From assembly GCA_002943765.1 (NCBI GenBank), contig PQWQ01000007.1, positions 1,986,501 to 2,050,500 on the forward strand: a DNA stretch of 64,000 bases, given 5' to 3'. The position numbers and the translations under genes are program-made. Below are positions 50,154-61,751 of this stretch, piece after piece. The stretch comes from Psoroptes ovis (taxonomy: Eukaryota > Arthropoda > Arachnida > Sarcoptiformes > Psoroptidae). The first letter of the stretch is position 1; the number at the start of each line of letters is the position of its first letter. The notes under the pieces are model-generated. The model was not told the DNA's origin. It worked only from the letters and a program-made list of their open reading frames with translations, and searched no databases.

Positions 50154-51200
50154 ATGATAATGGCAAGTTATCATCATTTCATGATATTTTATTCCATTTT
50201 ATCATTGAATGTTGTTTCATTTTGTGCGGCCAATAATGATTTTTCATCGTCATCATCATCGATTGTTGATCATCATGATGAATATATCAGTGATCAATGT
50301 GATTGGTTTGGTTCTAAATCATCATTATTATCTAAAAAATCATTAGAAGTTAATAATGATAGCAGTGATAATAAACGTTTAATAATGCCAATTTATTTGC
50401 GATGTTCTCGTGGAAAAATTAAATGGTTTTATCCGAATGGTGATGGTTTACGTGTTATACTGAAATTAGGTACCGATAATCAACGAGATTTTCGTGGCTG
50501 TATTCGTGTGGCAAGAAATACAAGTCGTAATGTCCGTATTTATATTGTTGGTAAGAGACAATTATTGCAAATATTTGCGCCTGATGATGGCCAACATCCA
50601 GATCGTTTTCGATGTTTTGTATCTGTTAATCATTATATTGCATTATTCATCGATTCATCAGTGATGATTGATTCAAATAATATGAAATATAAAAATGATC
50701 CTGTGATTTTCAATTATGATCTCGAAGAAATTAATGCAATCGATTCATCGATAATTTATGAATATGATCCTGAATGTATAACAGCAAAACATGATAAATG
50801 TTCTGATGATTTCATATTAGATTCATATTGTCAAGCTGATTTTGTCATATTCGGACAAATCATCTATTATCAAGAGCAAATTGATTTAAATTTAATTGAA
50901 TATAAAATACTGCCATCACGTGTACATCGTGTACCATTTGGACACAATATAACAATCTTGTCGAATGACATATCAACAAATTCAATTAATCATAAATCAT
51001 CACCAATTATATTGAATCAATTATTGTGTTCAAATCAATCCTTAATAATCACTGATAATCATTCAAATAATCGTAGAAAATTATTCACTGGAAAACAAAT
51101 TTTGGGTAAATTATTCATCGAATGTTCAATAGATTTGGATGATTGGAAACGATTACGTTTGAGCGCAAAATTGAATCATAAGGAAAAATGTGCCATATAA
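50154..51200 (+). CDS. METRN: Meteorin-family secreted protein
   Basis: Secreted cytokine-like protein; vertebrate meteorins act in glial/neurite differentiation and metabolic-immune signalling. The 348-aa product has a signal peptide (FMIFYSILSLNVVSFCAAN, cleavage near residue 27). After it come ten cysteines placed as in the family: QCDWF, LRCSRGKIKWFYPNG, GCIRVAR, RCFVS, PECITAKHDKCSDD, YCQADFVIFGQI, a later pair, and the C-terminal KCAI. The WFYPNG and ADFVIxGxI blocks are diagnostic. Single exon. The frame opening right after the stop (from 51,190) is a different frame and is not needed to complete the family length. Convergent with ATP7; its stop lies 221 bp from the ATP7 stop. Confidence 0.87.
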   Translation: MIMASYHHFMIFYSILSLNVVSFCAANNDFSSSSSSIVDHHDEYISDQCDWFGSKSSLLSKKSLEVNNDSSDNKRLIMPIYLRCSRGKIKWFYPNGDGLRVILKLGTDNQRDFRGCIRVARNTSRNVRIYIVGKRQLLQIFAPDDGQHPDRFRCFVSVNHYIALFIDSSVMIDSNNMKYKNDPVIFNYDLEEINAIDSSIIYEYDPECITAKHDKCSDDFILDSYCQADFVIFGQIIYYQEQIDLNLIEYKILPSRVHRVPFGHNITILSNDISTNSINHKSSPIILNQLLCSNQSLIITDNHSNNRRKLFTGKQILGKLFIECSIDLDDWKRLRLSAKLNHKEKCAI

Positions 51201-51382
51201 ATATCGTATACTTAGTGATCAATTTTATCGTTATCATAATGTTAAAAATGTTTATAATTCATTGATTGAATGGTGCAATTTCAATCAATTATCAATCGAT
51301 CGATCATCGAAAATTCTTTCAATTGAATATTTTTATGAATTTTTTTTAAATATAATTTTTCAATTTTTTAAAATGTATCATA

Positions 51383-51388
51383 AATAAA
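51383..51388 (+). promoter_or_regulatory. Candidate poly(A) signal of the meteorin gene
   Basis: AATAAA about 185 nt past the meteorin stop, followed by a T-rich stretch and just short of the ATP7 stop codon. Good position, but the background is AT-rich. Confidence 0.4.
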
Positions 51389-51421
51389 TCATATAATCTC
51401 TTGTTAAAAATAAAAAAAAAT

Positions 51422-54400
51422 TCATGCCATACAATCATCATTATCATCATCACTATGATTTATCAAAGGACTATAACCATTTTCATCATTTTTACCATGA
51501 TTCTTCGTTGATAATTTAGATGAATTTCGAATATGAAGTGGCATTAAATTAAGAATTTTCGATAGATGATCATTTTTTTCTTGTATCGTGAATTGTTTCA
51601 TTTCGTTATTATCAATGTCTTCATCCGATGACGATGATGACAATGATAATTTTTGTTTATCACATTCATAATTATAAAATCTATTATAACTGTTTGTTGC
51701 ATTACGGACACTACGTTTCCAACGTTTTAATAATAATGATGAACAAACAACCGATATCGATGACAATGTCATTGCAGCTGAACCCATCCATGGTTGCAGC
51801 ACGATGCCCCATGGTATAAATAAACCAGCAGCCATCGGTATACCGATTAAATTATAGATACTAGCAAATATGATGTTAATTCGTATACGTTTAATTGTTC
51901 GATAACTCAAGTCCATTGCATCAACAATATCAAATAATTCATTATTTATCAAAATTATATCTGAAGCTTCGTTTGCAACATCTGTCCCGGATGAAAATGC
52001 AATACCAATATCGGCACGTGCTAATGCTGGTGAATCATTGATACCATCGCCAACCATTGCAACACGATAACCTTTTGATTGCAATTGTTTCACGATTTCC
52101 GATTTATTCGATGGTAATATTCGAGCTATAACATTTTCATGATTTATACCAATTTTACGTGCCACTTTTTGAGCTGCTCGTTCATTATCACCAGTCATCA
52201 TCATGATTTTTAAGTTTGGATAAGTTTTTTTCAACACATTAATTGTATGTCTGGCATCTTTTTTTATCGTATCGGACATTCCTATCATTGATATGATCAT
52301 TTTATTGACAGCAAGCAAAGCGATTGTAGAACCTTGCCGCTCAATTTCATCGATTATTGATTGAATTTCTTCACCAATTTTCACATCATTTTTTGTCATC
52401 CATTCTTTCGTTCCGATAATAATATCTAAATCATCTGTTGTTGGTGGTGTTGTCCATAAATTTTCTTCAACATTAACAATCGTAACGATAGAATCATTGA
52501 TGGAGAATTTTTTCGTTTTTGAATTACTGCTATTATTGTTGTCGATTCTAATGCTATTATTTAAAATGATTGAAATTATAATAAGATAAATCAAAATTAT
52601 AAAAACGACATACCAAACAGATTTAGATTGAAATGATTTCAATTGTTCGTAAAAATTATTCAATCTAATACGACAACGAATGCCATAGCCACTTTCCGAA
52701 TGGAAATCATAACAGCGACATAAATGTTTTGTTTGTTGAAAAATTGTTTGACAATAATTAATCAATGATTTTGCAATCGGATGTTCAGAATGAAATTCAG
52801 CACTCCATAGCAGTAAAAATGCTTGTTCAAATTTTTTCATTATATTCAATTCATCATCATTATTATTATCATCATGATTGAATAGATAAACTTGCGTCAC
52901 TTGTGGCTGTCCATACGTTATTGTGCCAGTTTTATCAAATATTAAACAATTAATTTTATAAAAATTTTCCAATGCACTACCACCTTTAATCAATATGCCA
53001 TTAACAGCACCAATACCTGTGCCAACCAGTACTGCAGTCGGTGTTGCGAGTCCTAATGAGCAAGGACATGCAATCAATAGTACAGTAATTGAACATTGAA
53101 ATGCAAATTGATATATTATTTCAGATTTTGTTATTTTTGTATAGCGATATTCATTATAATACGATTGTATTATATCTAAATTATCCGGTCCAACAATAAT
53201 CCAAAATGCTAAAGTAATAATTGATAATATAATCACAATCGGTACGAATAAACCAGCAATACGATCAGCTAACCGTTGTATTGGTGCTTTATCGATTTGT
53301 GCTTGTTCGACTAGATTCACAATCGATGATAGCGTTGATTGCCGACCGATATGTGTGGCACATATTATTAATGTACCATTCATATTGATTGAGCCACCAA
53401 TTACAGATGAACCTATTGTCTTTACAACTGGTCGTGATTCACCAGTAATTAAGCTTTCATCAACATTTGAATTTCCATCAAAAACACGGCCATCAACTGG
53501 TATTTTTGTTCCAGGTAACACTTTGATCATATCACCACGATGCACTAATTGTATGTCGATTGATTTTTCATTAATTATCATTTTATTTTCATTATCCATT
53601 TCAAGTAATATTGCTTCATTGGCTTTCAAAGACATTAATCGTATCAATGCCTCAGATGTTTTACCACGTGCAATATGTTCCAGCCAACGGCCTAATGATA
53701 CGAATGTTAATAACATTGGTGGTGTTTCAAAAAATGTTTTCGGACTACGATCAGCTTTGATAAGCATGAAATAAATTGATATAAAAAAGCTATAAAAATA
53801 TGCAACAGTTGTTGCTAACATAATCAATACATCCATGTTCGGAGATCGATACCTAATTGCTTTGAAAGCTTGAAAATAAAAAAATCTTGCACCATAAAAT
53901 TGTACCGGGGTTGCTAACATGAATTGAAGGAAATTATGCTTGGACCAACCATAAAACAATAAATGAGAATTTTGTGAATGATCATCGATACTTTTTCGAT
54001 GTATCATATGATTAATCATAATCAACACTGATGGAATGAAAAAACTTAATGAAAATAAAAATGTGTTACGCCAATGAAATAATTCTGTAAGCTGTTGTTG
54101 ACGATGTTTTTGCTGCTGTTGTTGATCATAATTGAATGTATATGCTTCATAGTCTAGTGATTTTATGATTTCCATAATATTTCTAGCACCGATTCGGTCT
54201 CCATAATATTGTATTATTAATTGATTAATCGAAGAATCGAGTAATTTTACAGATTTTATACCGTATGTTGATTCTAATTTCGTAATTAAATGATCGTAAT
54301 TTTTTTCAGATAAATCAGGAATACATAATGAAAGATCGTATAAATCATTATCATTTGATTTGTTATAACAATGATCAGATATTAATTTTGCATTGAAACC

Positions 54401-55310
54401 AAGATCAACGATTGATTCAATAATTTTTTCAATATTGATTCGACTTTTATCATAAAGTATTTCAGCTTTTTGATTTAATAATGCAACAAGTATACCGTGA
54501 ATACCGTCAATTTTTGATAAATTACGTTCAATTTTCGATACACATGATGAACATGTCATTCCTGTTATCGTTATGAAGCATTTATTCAAATTATTTTCTG
54601 GGTGTGATCCATTTAATGGTACAGGCGATGTCATTATTTTTTTCATTGATTGTAAATCAATAACAACATCATTTGACTTGGAATTTTTAGAATTCATAGA
54701 ACTATCATCAATGTCTTCATAATCAAAACCAAGACATTCTAAACGATCTAATATTTCATTTTTAGTCGAAAAATTTGGTATTTGTCGATATGTAATTGTA
54801 ACTAGTTTAGTTTTGAGATCAGCATTAACAGATTCGACGCCATCAATTTTCGCAAGATTTTTTTCAATATTATCAGTACAAGATTTACATGTCATTCCAC
54901 TGACTATAATGGAGAACTTCATCGATGGTTCAGCCGAATTATTCTTGGATGATTGATGTAAGTCATTGATCAAATCATTATCACCATTTTCATTTTCCAA
55001 TAAATGACAATAATAACCCAACTCTTGTATACAATCAATAATTGTATCAATTCGTATCGATGATGGATCATATTCTAAAAATGCTTTACCATCATCAAAA
55101 TAAATTTCAATATTTACAGAATCATTTGATAATTTTTGAAGATTTTGCTTGATTTTCTCAATACATGAATGCTGTCGAAGACCATCGATTTTTAACCAAC
55201 AAATTTTGATATCAAATTCATCATTGATCGGATTGATTGGAGATTCCTGTTTGGCAACAAAAAATACGAAATAAAACTTGGCCAATTTTCATATGGAAAT
55301 TACTTACCAT
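51422..55310 (-). CDS. ATP7: ATP7-type copper-transporting P1B ATPase
   Basis: Moves Cu(I) from cytosol into the trans-Golgi lumen or out of the cell. Model: complement of join(51422..52553, 52614..55246, 55308..55310), 1255 aa. The first coding exon ends with the ATG itself (ATG then GTAAGT), and exon 2 begins ESPINPIND. The long open frame otherwise begins only at a TTG. The 60-nt stretch 52,554-52,613 (GTATGT...AATAG) is best read as an intron. Two intact metal-binding domains (GMTCKSC, GMTCSSC) are flanked by two degenerate ones without CxxC. Catalytic motifs: LITGESRPVV, the transmembrane ACPCSLGLATP, phosphorylated Asp in FDKTGTITYGQ, SEHPIA, MTGDN and GDGINDSPALA. Vertebrate ATP7 has six metal-binding domains, so the N-terminus is reduced. 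Confidence 0.95.
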
Positions 55311-56338
55311 GATCAAAGTTTTCTGAAGTCACAATATTGTCGCTATTTATAATGGATTATTATCAATGAAATCGCATTAATCGTATTTTTGCATAATTCA
55401 ATATGATTAAACAATATTGAACAATATGAACAAAAACATTTCAAGTATCAGCAAGATTTCACCATTATATTTAAACCATTAAGTGGTCAAATATTTGCAA
55501 TGAAAGCAACAACAAAAAAATATGAAAATGAAACAAAAGGAAGATAATTTCAATTTCAAAACGAAGAAAAAAATGGATTCAAGGTTATTCAAGAAAATCA
55601 TATTATATGATCATTTGAATCATTTAATATTTTGAAATTTCAAAATTTCAAAATGAAAAAAAACATATTTTCATTTCTCACCAAATTGAACATACACAAA
55701 GAGAATTGAATTGATCAAATCGCGTAGAGTTACGAAGAGAAATCATTTAAAATGTCAAAATGCTTTTTTGAAATTAGAAAATCGGTAGCAGCAGCGACAG
55801 CAGCAGCAGCAGCAGCAGCTTGAACATCTTGTAAACACATTCAATTCAATTCAATCATTCAATTCAATTGAATCAATTGATTAAATGTGAAATAGGGAGA
55901 AATAGGACATGGATTAATAGCAATAATAACTCTATTATCTAACATAAGTTAGATTTTATTGAATGATTTCATTAATGAAAATTGAAAATAACGAAATAAA
56001 TTCAGGCAAAAACGTCCTATTAAAATGGCAATAGATGGTGTGGTGAAATTGGTGAACATAAACAACAAAGAGCTTCAACTGTTGCCATTGATTTTCGGGT
56101 GTTTTCGTTGATTAATTTGATGTGCATTGTGTTTACATTTTTTTTTGTTTTGGTGATCAAATTAAATCCCCGACTAATCTTTGATTTATTTATCGGAAAA
56201 TTTTCACACATTTGATCCTGTTTTGATTTAATCTCCTTTAAAAATACTTAAGTATGTTACATTAATTTGGTAATATGGTTTTTTTAATTGAAATTTTTTG
56301 TTAATTTATTAAAGTTGATCATTATAATTGTTTACAAT
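55311..56338. promoter_or_regulatory. Divergent ATP7/CNPPD1 intergenic region
   Basis: About 1 kb between divergent starts, so both promoters should lie here. AT-rich; a CAG-type repeat (AGCAGC) lies at about 55,790-55,820. No clear TATA box or gene was seen. Confidence 0.45.
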
Positions 56339-57736
56339 ATGGATCATTCTGATACTAAATCCAACAATTTCATTGATAACCATGAAATTGATGAGAATTT
56401 CGTCACAAACAATAAGGATAATGATAATGATATCAAATCCAAAAAGCAATCAGCATCAAAACAATTATCAATATGGAAACGTTTATACATGACCACGTTT
56501 CGTACATTTGATTTTTTCATAAATTATTATGGTAATATGATTAATGATAGTAATTATGATGGCGATGATATGAATCCAATGGCCAAGTGTAAATCGACAT
56601 CAACAAAAACAAAAGCCAACAAATCATCATCGATTATCAATGATTTTGATTTGAATGAAAAATTAGAACTAAATCTTTCATTTACCGAAGTTATTGTTGA
56701 TCTTATTGAAAAAACACTGTTCGATAAACATCATGATAAACGTTTAGGAAAATTAGACGTAAATTATGCATCATATCTATTACAACAAACATCGATATCA
56801 CCTGAATCAATAATATTGGCAATAATTTATTTGAATCGTTTGAAAAAACATCGTCAAAATAATGATGAAAATTGTATAAATTTGTTGAAAAATTTATCAT
56901 CAACAGAATTGTTTATTGTATCATTGATTGTGGCAACAAAATTCTTGTATGATAAAGATATGATTGATATGATTTATAATGATGAATGGTCAACATTAAC
57001 AAATATTGATTTGGATGATATAAATAAATTTGAGCGTGAATTTCTATCGGCAATAAAATGGTCCTTATTTGTGCGTCCTGAAATTTTTTTGGAACAATTA
57101 ATTAAAATTAATGCGCTAATATCATTAAATGAATATCGTAAACGAAATTTGGCTAATAAAAATAATGACAAAGATGATAATAGCCATAATCATCATAATA
57201 CGATGACTTACATGGAACTAATATCATTATTCAAATATCTAAGACATTTTTGTGATAAAAACAATGAAATATTTTTATCAAATTTTCTATCACTAATTCA
57301 AGGAATCGTTATTTGTTCAATAACATATGCCATAGGTATCGGTATCGTTTGTGTATCGACATCATTTGTAATGAATGTAATTTATTTTAATGATTTACAA
57401 AATCATTTATCATTATTGACTGGTCAACAAAATTATTCAATATCGGCCAAAAATTCAAACTTCAGCGATTTTTATGATCAAAATTCATATCGAGAACAAT
57501 CAGAAGTTGAGCAAAAAATCAATTGGACAAAAGTTCCGGACAACGCTGCTGATGATGATGATGGTGATCGAAAAATCGAAACAATTTCAATGATATTTTC
57601 ATATGATGAAAATATTAAACGAAAACAAAAACATCAGAAATACTCATCTTTTCGTATTTTGAAACGAACAAATCGAAAAAGAATCAAGTTTTTAAATGAT
57701 GATAATGACAATGATAAACAGATTGAATGTTTATGA
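56339..57736 (+). CDS. CNPPD1: CNPPD1, cyclin Pas1/PHO80 domain-containing membrane protein
   Basis: Membrane-anchored cyclin-box protein of unknown exact function. The 465-aa product starts at the ATG in TACAATATGG; the upstream part of the open frame begins only with TTG. The cyclin-like region covers about residues 110-270 with LDVNYASYLLQQTSISPESIILAIIYLNRL, SSTELFIVSLIVATKFLYDK and NDEWSTLTNIDLDDINKFEREFLSAIKWSLF, all close to human CNPPD1. A hydrophobic segment follows (GIVICSITYAIGIGIVCVST). The C-terminal tail is Asn/Asp/Lys-rich and diverged. Convergent with WDR13: only 59 bp separate the two stop codons, so their 3' ends almost certainly overlap in the transcripts. Confidence 0.86.
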   Translation: MDHSDTKSNNFIDNHEIDENFVTNNKDNDNDIKSKKQSASKQLSIWKRLYMTTFRTFDFFINYYGNMINDSNYDGDDMNPMAKCKSTSTKTKANKSSSIINDFDLNEKLELNLSFTEVIVDLIEKTLFDKHHDKRLGKLDVNYASYLLQQTSISPESIILAIIYLNRLKKHRQNNDENCINLLKNLSSTELFIVSLIVATKFLYDKDMIDMIYNDEWSTLTNIDLDDINKFEREFLSAIKWSLFVRPEIFLEQLIKINALISLNEYRKRNLANKNNDKDDNSHNHHNTMTYMELISLFKYLRHFCDKNNEIFLSNFLSLIQGIVICSITYAIGIGIVCVSTSFVMNVIYFNDLQNHLSLLTGQQNYSISAKNSNFSDFYDQNSYREQSEVEQKINWTKVPDNAADDDDGDRKIETISMIFSYDENIKRKQKHQKYSSFRILKRTNRKRIKFLNDDNDNDKQIECL

Positions 57737-57795
57737 TTAAAGAATTATGTATTTTGATAGAAAAATATAATAAAAATTTTCGTATTTTTACTAAT

Positions 57796-59687
57796 TCAAA
57801 AATTTTTATATATCGATTGCATTGAATCTCGTTTCCAAATGATGATTGATCCTTTTGCATCGGCTGATGCTAATAGACTTTCATCATAATTAAAACAAAC
57901 ATCAAGAACTGGTGCCGAATGTCCTTGCAATTTATTTACACAACGGCTAATTGTTGGCGTTTTTTTCGATGAATTTGCTGGTTGATAATGATAGAAATAT
58001 ATGCAAGTATCTTCACTACCGGTCACTATACATATGCTAGGTATTGTTGATGACGATGATAATTGTTTTCGGTGTTGTTCAATATTAGGACAAAATGAAC
58101 TTTTAATTTTCATTTCTTTATTTTTATGTTTGATTGGAAAACATTTCATGAATTCTAATTGTTGTTGATCATTCACATTGTTTGTGCGAAACAGTACAAC
58201 AGCATCACATGAACAATTTGCTAATAATAATAAATTTTTTTGATTTACACTTCGATTATCATCATCATCATTGTTGATCATTGCAATTGATGTCGATGAT
58301 AATGATGTGATTGGACAGCCAGGTACAATAATTACTTTATTCATTAATAATAATTTACAGGTTTCCATTTCGAAACGAAAAGTCGTTATGAAACCTTTGG
58401 TATCACCACACCATAATAGTTGACCGTTTGTTTCGAAACACATTGATAATATTTGTATGTTAGTTTCATTTGTATTATTTTGATTAATATTACTATTTGA
58501 GATATTATTAGTATTATTACCACAGATATTGACAGAATTTTTTGAATAAATACCGGTAGATAAATTTAATATGTTTATCATTCCATTTTGATTGCCAGTA
58601 AATATCATATTATTATTTATTGGCAAAAATATACAGACTAATATTGGACATTTTTGTGGATCTTTAAAACGCCGTAAACATTTACCATCAATCGTTGACC
58701 ATAAATTTAATGTCGAATCAATCGAACAGCTAACAATTAAATCATTTGATTGTGACCATTCAAACGATGTGACTGCATCTTGATGTCCATTCAATACAAA
58801 CAAAATTGTAGCTGGTGATGGCATTAATTGACATATCGATAATGTATGATCATCTGATGCAAAACATATTAATGATTTATTTGAATTTGCAAATTTTACA
58901 CAATTGACAGCTGCTTTATGTTGATCAAAAATGTGATGTACACCAGTGAACGCAAAATTTTCACAAAATGCAACATTATTATTGTTATTTGGGTTTGAAT
59001 TTTTATCAATTGTTGAATGAAATTGTACATTATTATCGATAATATCATTTGTCATTGTAATATTAGATTTCCAATCGCTATCGACACCACCACCATCGCC
59101 ACCAGAATATGATCGGAGATCATCATATATAAATGATAAAAAACTACTATCACTGCTATTTCTAACATGTTTTCTAGGGTTAATCAAATCAAAATAAAAA
59201 TTAAATCTCAATTTTATATGAATTCATAGAAAAAAAAAACAAATACTTTTGCTGTTGTTGTTGCTGATCATCATCATTTTGATACAATTCAGACAAAATT
59301 TTATGCCTTAGCTGAAGATATTGTTTACGAAATGAATTTAATGGCTTTTTGCTTAATTCACGAAATAATTGATTACGTCGTTTTATGTATAATATTTCTA
59401 ATAAAACAAAAACGAACAAAAAGAGAAATAAATGACAATTCAACCATCAAAAAACAATGAAAAATACAAAACTCACTCATATATGTACAAAAATATCTTG
59501 AAGAATTAAATTTAACATCTAATGCGATAATATTTTGCCAAAAAATAGATGATTCCAGATTAATTTTCGATAACATTAAATTGTTGTCATCGATTGTTGT
59601 TGATGCAGCATTTGCATCTGCTCCTGATTCTGTTGCTGGCGATTTTTGTTGTGTTTTGATTTTGATTAATACATTTTTTGTTGTCAT
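57796..59687 (-). CDS. WDR13: WDR13, WD40-repeat protein
   Basis: Nuclear WD40 scaffold protein linked in mammals to growth control and transcriptional co-regulation. Model: complement of join(57796..59173, 59247..59397, 59477..59687), 579 aa, introns of 73 and 79 nt, GT-AG and in phase. Exon 1 has FWQNIIALDVKFNSSRYF and exon 2 YIKRRNQLFRELSKK and FRKQYLQLRHKIL, matching the family N-terminus. Exon 3 carries the repeats: AFTGVHHIFDQHKAAV, GHQDAVTSFEWSQSNDLIVS, FETNGQLLWCGDTKGFI, IVTGSEDTCIYFYHYQ and the end NKLQGHSAPVLDVCFNYDES. Gln and Asn insertions lengthen loops compared with the 485-residue human protein. Confidence 0.93.
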
Positions 59688-60768
59688 TTTTCACAATCAT
59701 TCATAATCATTTCGACATTTGTTTACATAAAATCACCAACAATCAAATATTCAAAATAGAATTTTAAAAAAACAGAAGAAAAGCAGAAAATCAGAAATTT
59801 TTGAGAATAATGGGAAAAATTTCCCAGAAATGAGAGAAAATTTTCAAAAAAAAAAAAAATTGGCCATCAAAGGTTCATTCTTTGAAATCGTTGAACCGAA
59901 ATCATTCAAGAAATCGTCAAATCGTTCAATTGAAATCAAAGTGAAATTTTATTTCATTTTATTTTGGACTAATTTATCAATTTTTTTTTCATCAAAATTT
60001 TTTGGACCAGTTTGAATTTTTTCATGTTTTATGAATATTATTGATTGATTACTAATGGTTTATGATGGTTTTTTCATCTTTTCTAGACTAGAAATTTTGG
60101 TAAAATATTTCTGTTGTTGTTGTTGAATGATTAAGATATTTAAATAATCACCTGCAGTAATTTTGTCACAATGACTTAAATTCTTCATTTATGACGTTAA
60201 GATTTTTGAAGAAAAAGATTCATTGTTTCATAATTGTAACAAGTGTTTTTGTTGTTGTTTTTGACTATGGAAAATTCTTGTTGGTTGATTTCATTCATAT
60301 TTTTTTTTGGCTGTCTGATTGATTGTTTGCGAGTTAGTTTGTATGAATAATAGATGAGCTTTTTTTCTTGGTAAAATATATGATGTTTGTTTTTCAATTT
60401 TGTAACATGGAAAAAATAATAAAAATACAAGGAATAATATTAAATATTAAGTTGTTGTGTGTTTGTATATTCATTTTTCAATGGTTTATTTAATTTTTTG
60501 TGTATTTGATTGGCAATGAATTACTAAAAATTTTAAATTTTGAATATTTGTGTTTTACTTTCCTTATTGGAGGTATCAAATGGAATATAAATGATAAACA
60601 ATAATAATAATGGATGATTTTTTAGAAATTGTTTTTCTTAAAGGTGAAACAATGCGGTTTTTGAAAACTCCAACATAAGGTTATAATTTTTGCTTCAATA
60701 AATTAACATGCGGAAATAATACCATTGATTTATATTGATCCATTTGGGAATTTAATTTTATAATGGTA
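59688..60768. other. Intergenic between WDR13 and 14-3-3
   Basis: AT-rich spacer holding the WDR13 promoter and the 3' untranslated region of the 14-3-3 gene. A possible minus-strand poly(A) hexamer (TTTATT on plus) occurs near 60,482-60,487. No gene seen. Confidence 0.45.
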
Positions 60769-61751
60769 TTATGCATTTGTTTCTTCGTTAGCAGTATTTC
60801 CAGCATCACCATCTGCGGTACCAGTACCAGTTGTTTCTTTTTGTTCACCTATTCATTTTCGAATTAAATAAAATGAGCATATCAAATATTTTTTTCATTC
60901 AAATTACCATCATGATTAACATCCGATGCCCATAATGTTAAGTTATCACGCAATAATTGCATGATTAATGTTGAATCTTTATATGAGTCTTCTGTCAATG
61001 TATCCAATTCAGCGATAGCATCATCAAATGCTGCTTTAGCCAATCGACAAGCTCGTTCAGGTGAATTTAGAATTTCATAATAGAATACAGAAAAATTTAA
61101 TGCCAGACCCAGACGTATTGGATGGGTTGGCGGTAATTCAGTTGTGGCGATTTCACTTGCAGCTTTATATGCGACTAGTGAATTTTCTGCAGCTTCTTTG
61201 CGATCATTACCAGTTGCGAATTCTGCTAAATAACGGAAATAATCACCTTTCCTGTTTACGAGAATTTATAGAATGATTATTACAATTTCAAATAGGAATC
61301 GAAAAACCCATACATTTTATAATAGAAAACTTTTGATTCGCCATTTGCGGCAGCAGGTATCAAATGTTTTTCTAATACTTCAAGGATATCATTACAAATC
61401 TCACGTAATTCTTTCTCGACTACCAAGCGATAATTTTTGATCAATTCTACTTTCGATTCACCACCTTTTGTTTCTTCTTTTTGTTCGATTGATGATAATA
61501 TACGCCAACTAGCACGACGAGCGCCTATTACATTTTTATATGCAACAGATAACAGATTGCGTTCTTCCACAGTTAAATCACCGTCAACCATGGCAACATT
61601 TTTCATTGCTTTCACCATTTCTAATTAGAAAAAAAATTAGGATTACTCATATTTCAAAATAAAATAATTAATAAAATAGTTTACCGTCGTAACGTTCTGA
61701 TTGTTCGGCTAATTTGGCTTTGTACACATTATCATCACGGGTTTCAGCCAT
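60769..61751 (-). CDS. YWHAE: 14-3-3 epsilon
   Basis: Phospho-Ser/Thr-binding adaptor acting as a dimer on many signalling clients. Model: complement of join(60769..60848, 60908..61251, 61314..61620, 61685..61751), 265 aa, introns of 59-64 nt, all GT-AG and in phase. Signature RNLLSVAYKNVIGARRASWR is intact, followed by [37 protein letters not shown], the second family signature around LALNFSVFYYEILNSPERAC, and DSTLIMQLLRDNLTLW. The N-terminus (MAETRDDNVYKAKLAEQSER) and the block ATGNDRKEAAENSLVAYKAA are of epsilon type, not zeta. The C-terminal tail is acidic and Thr/Gly-rich and variable, as usual. Confidence 0.97.

Noticed and set aside
51190..51387. 65-codon frame overlapping the meteorin stop, possible C-terminal extension by frameshift
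   Set aside because: The meteorin product already ends at the family's last cysteine, so no extension is needed.
56288..56338. Extended N-terminus of CNPPD1
   Set aside because: The extension opens with TTG; the first ATG in frame is at 56,339.
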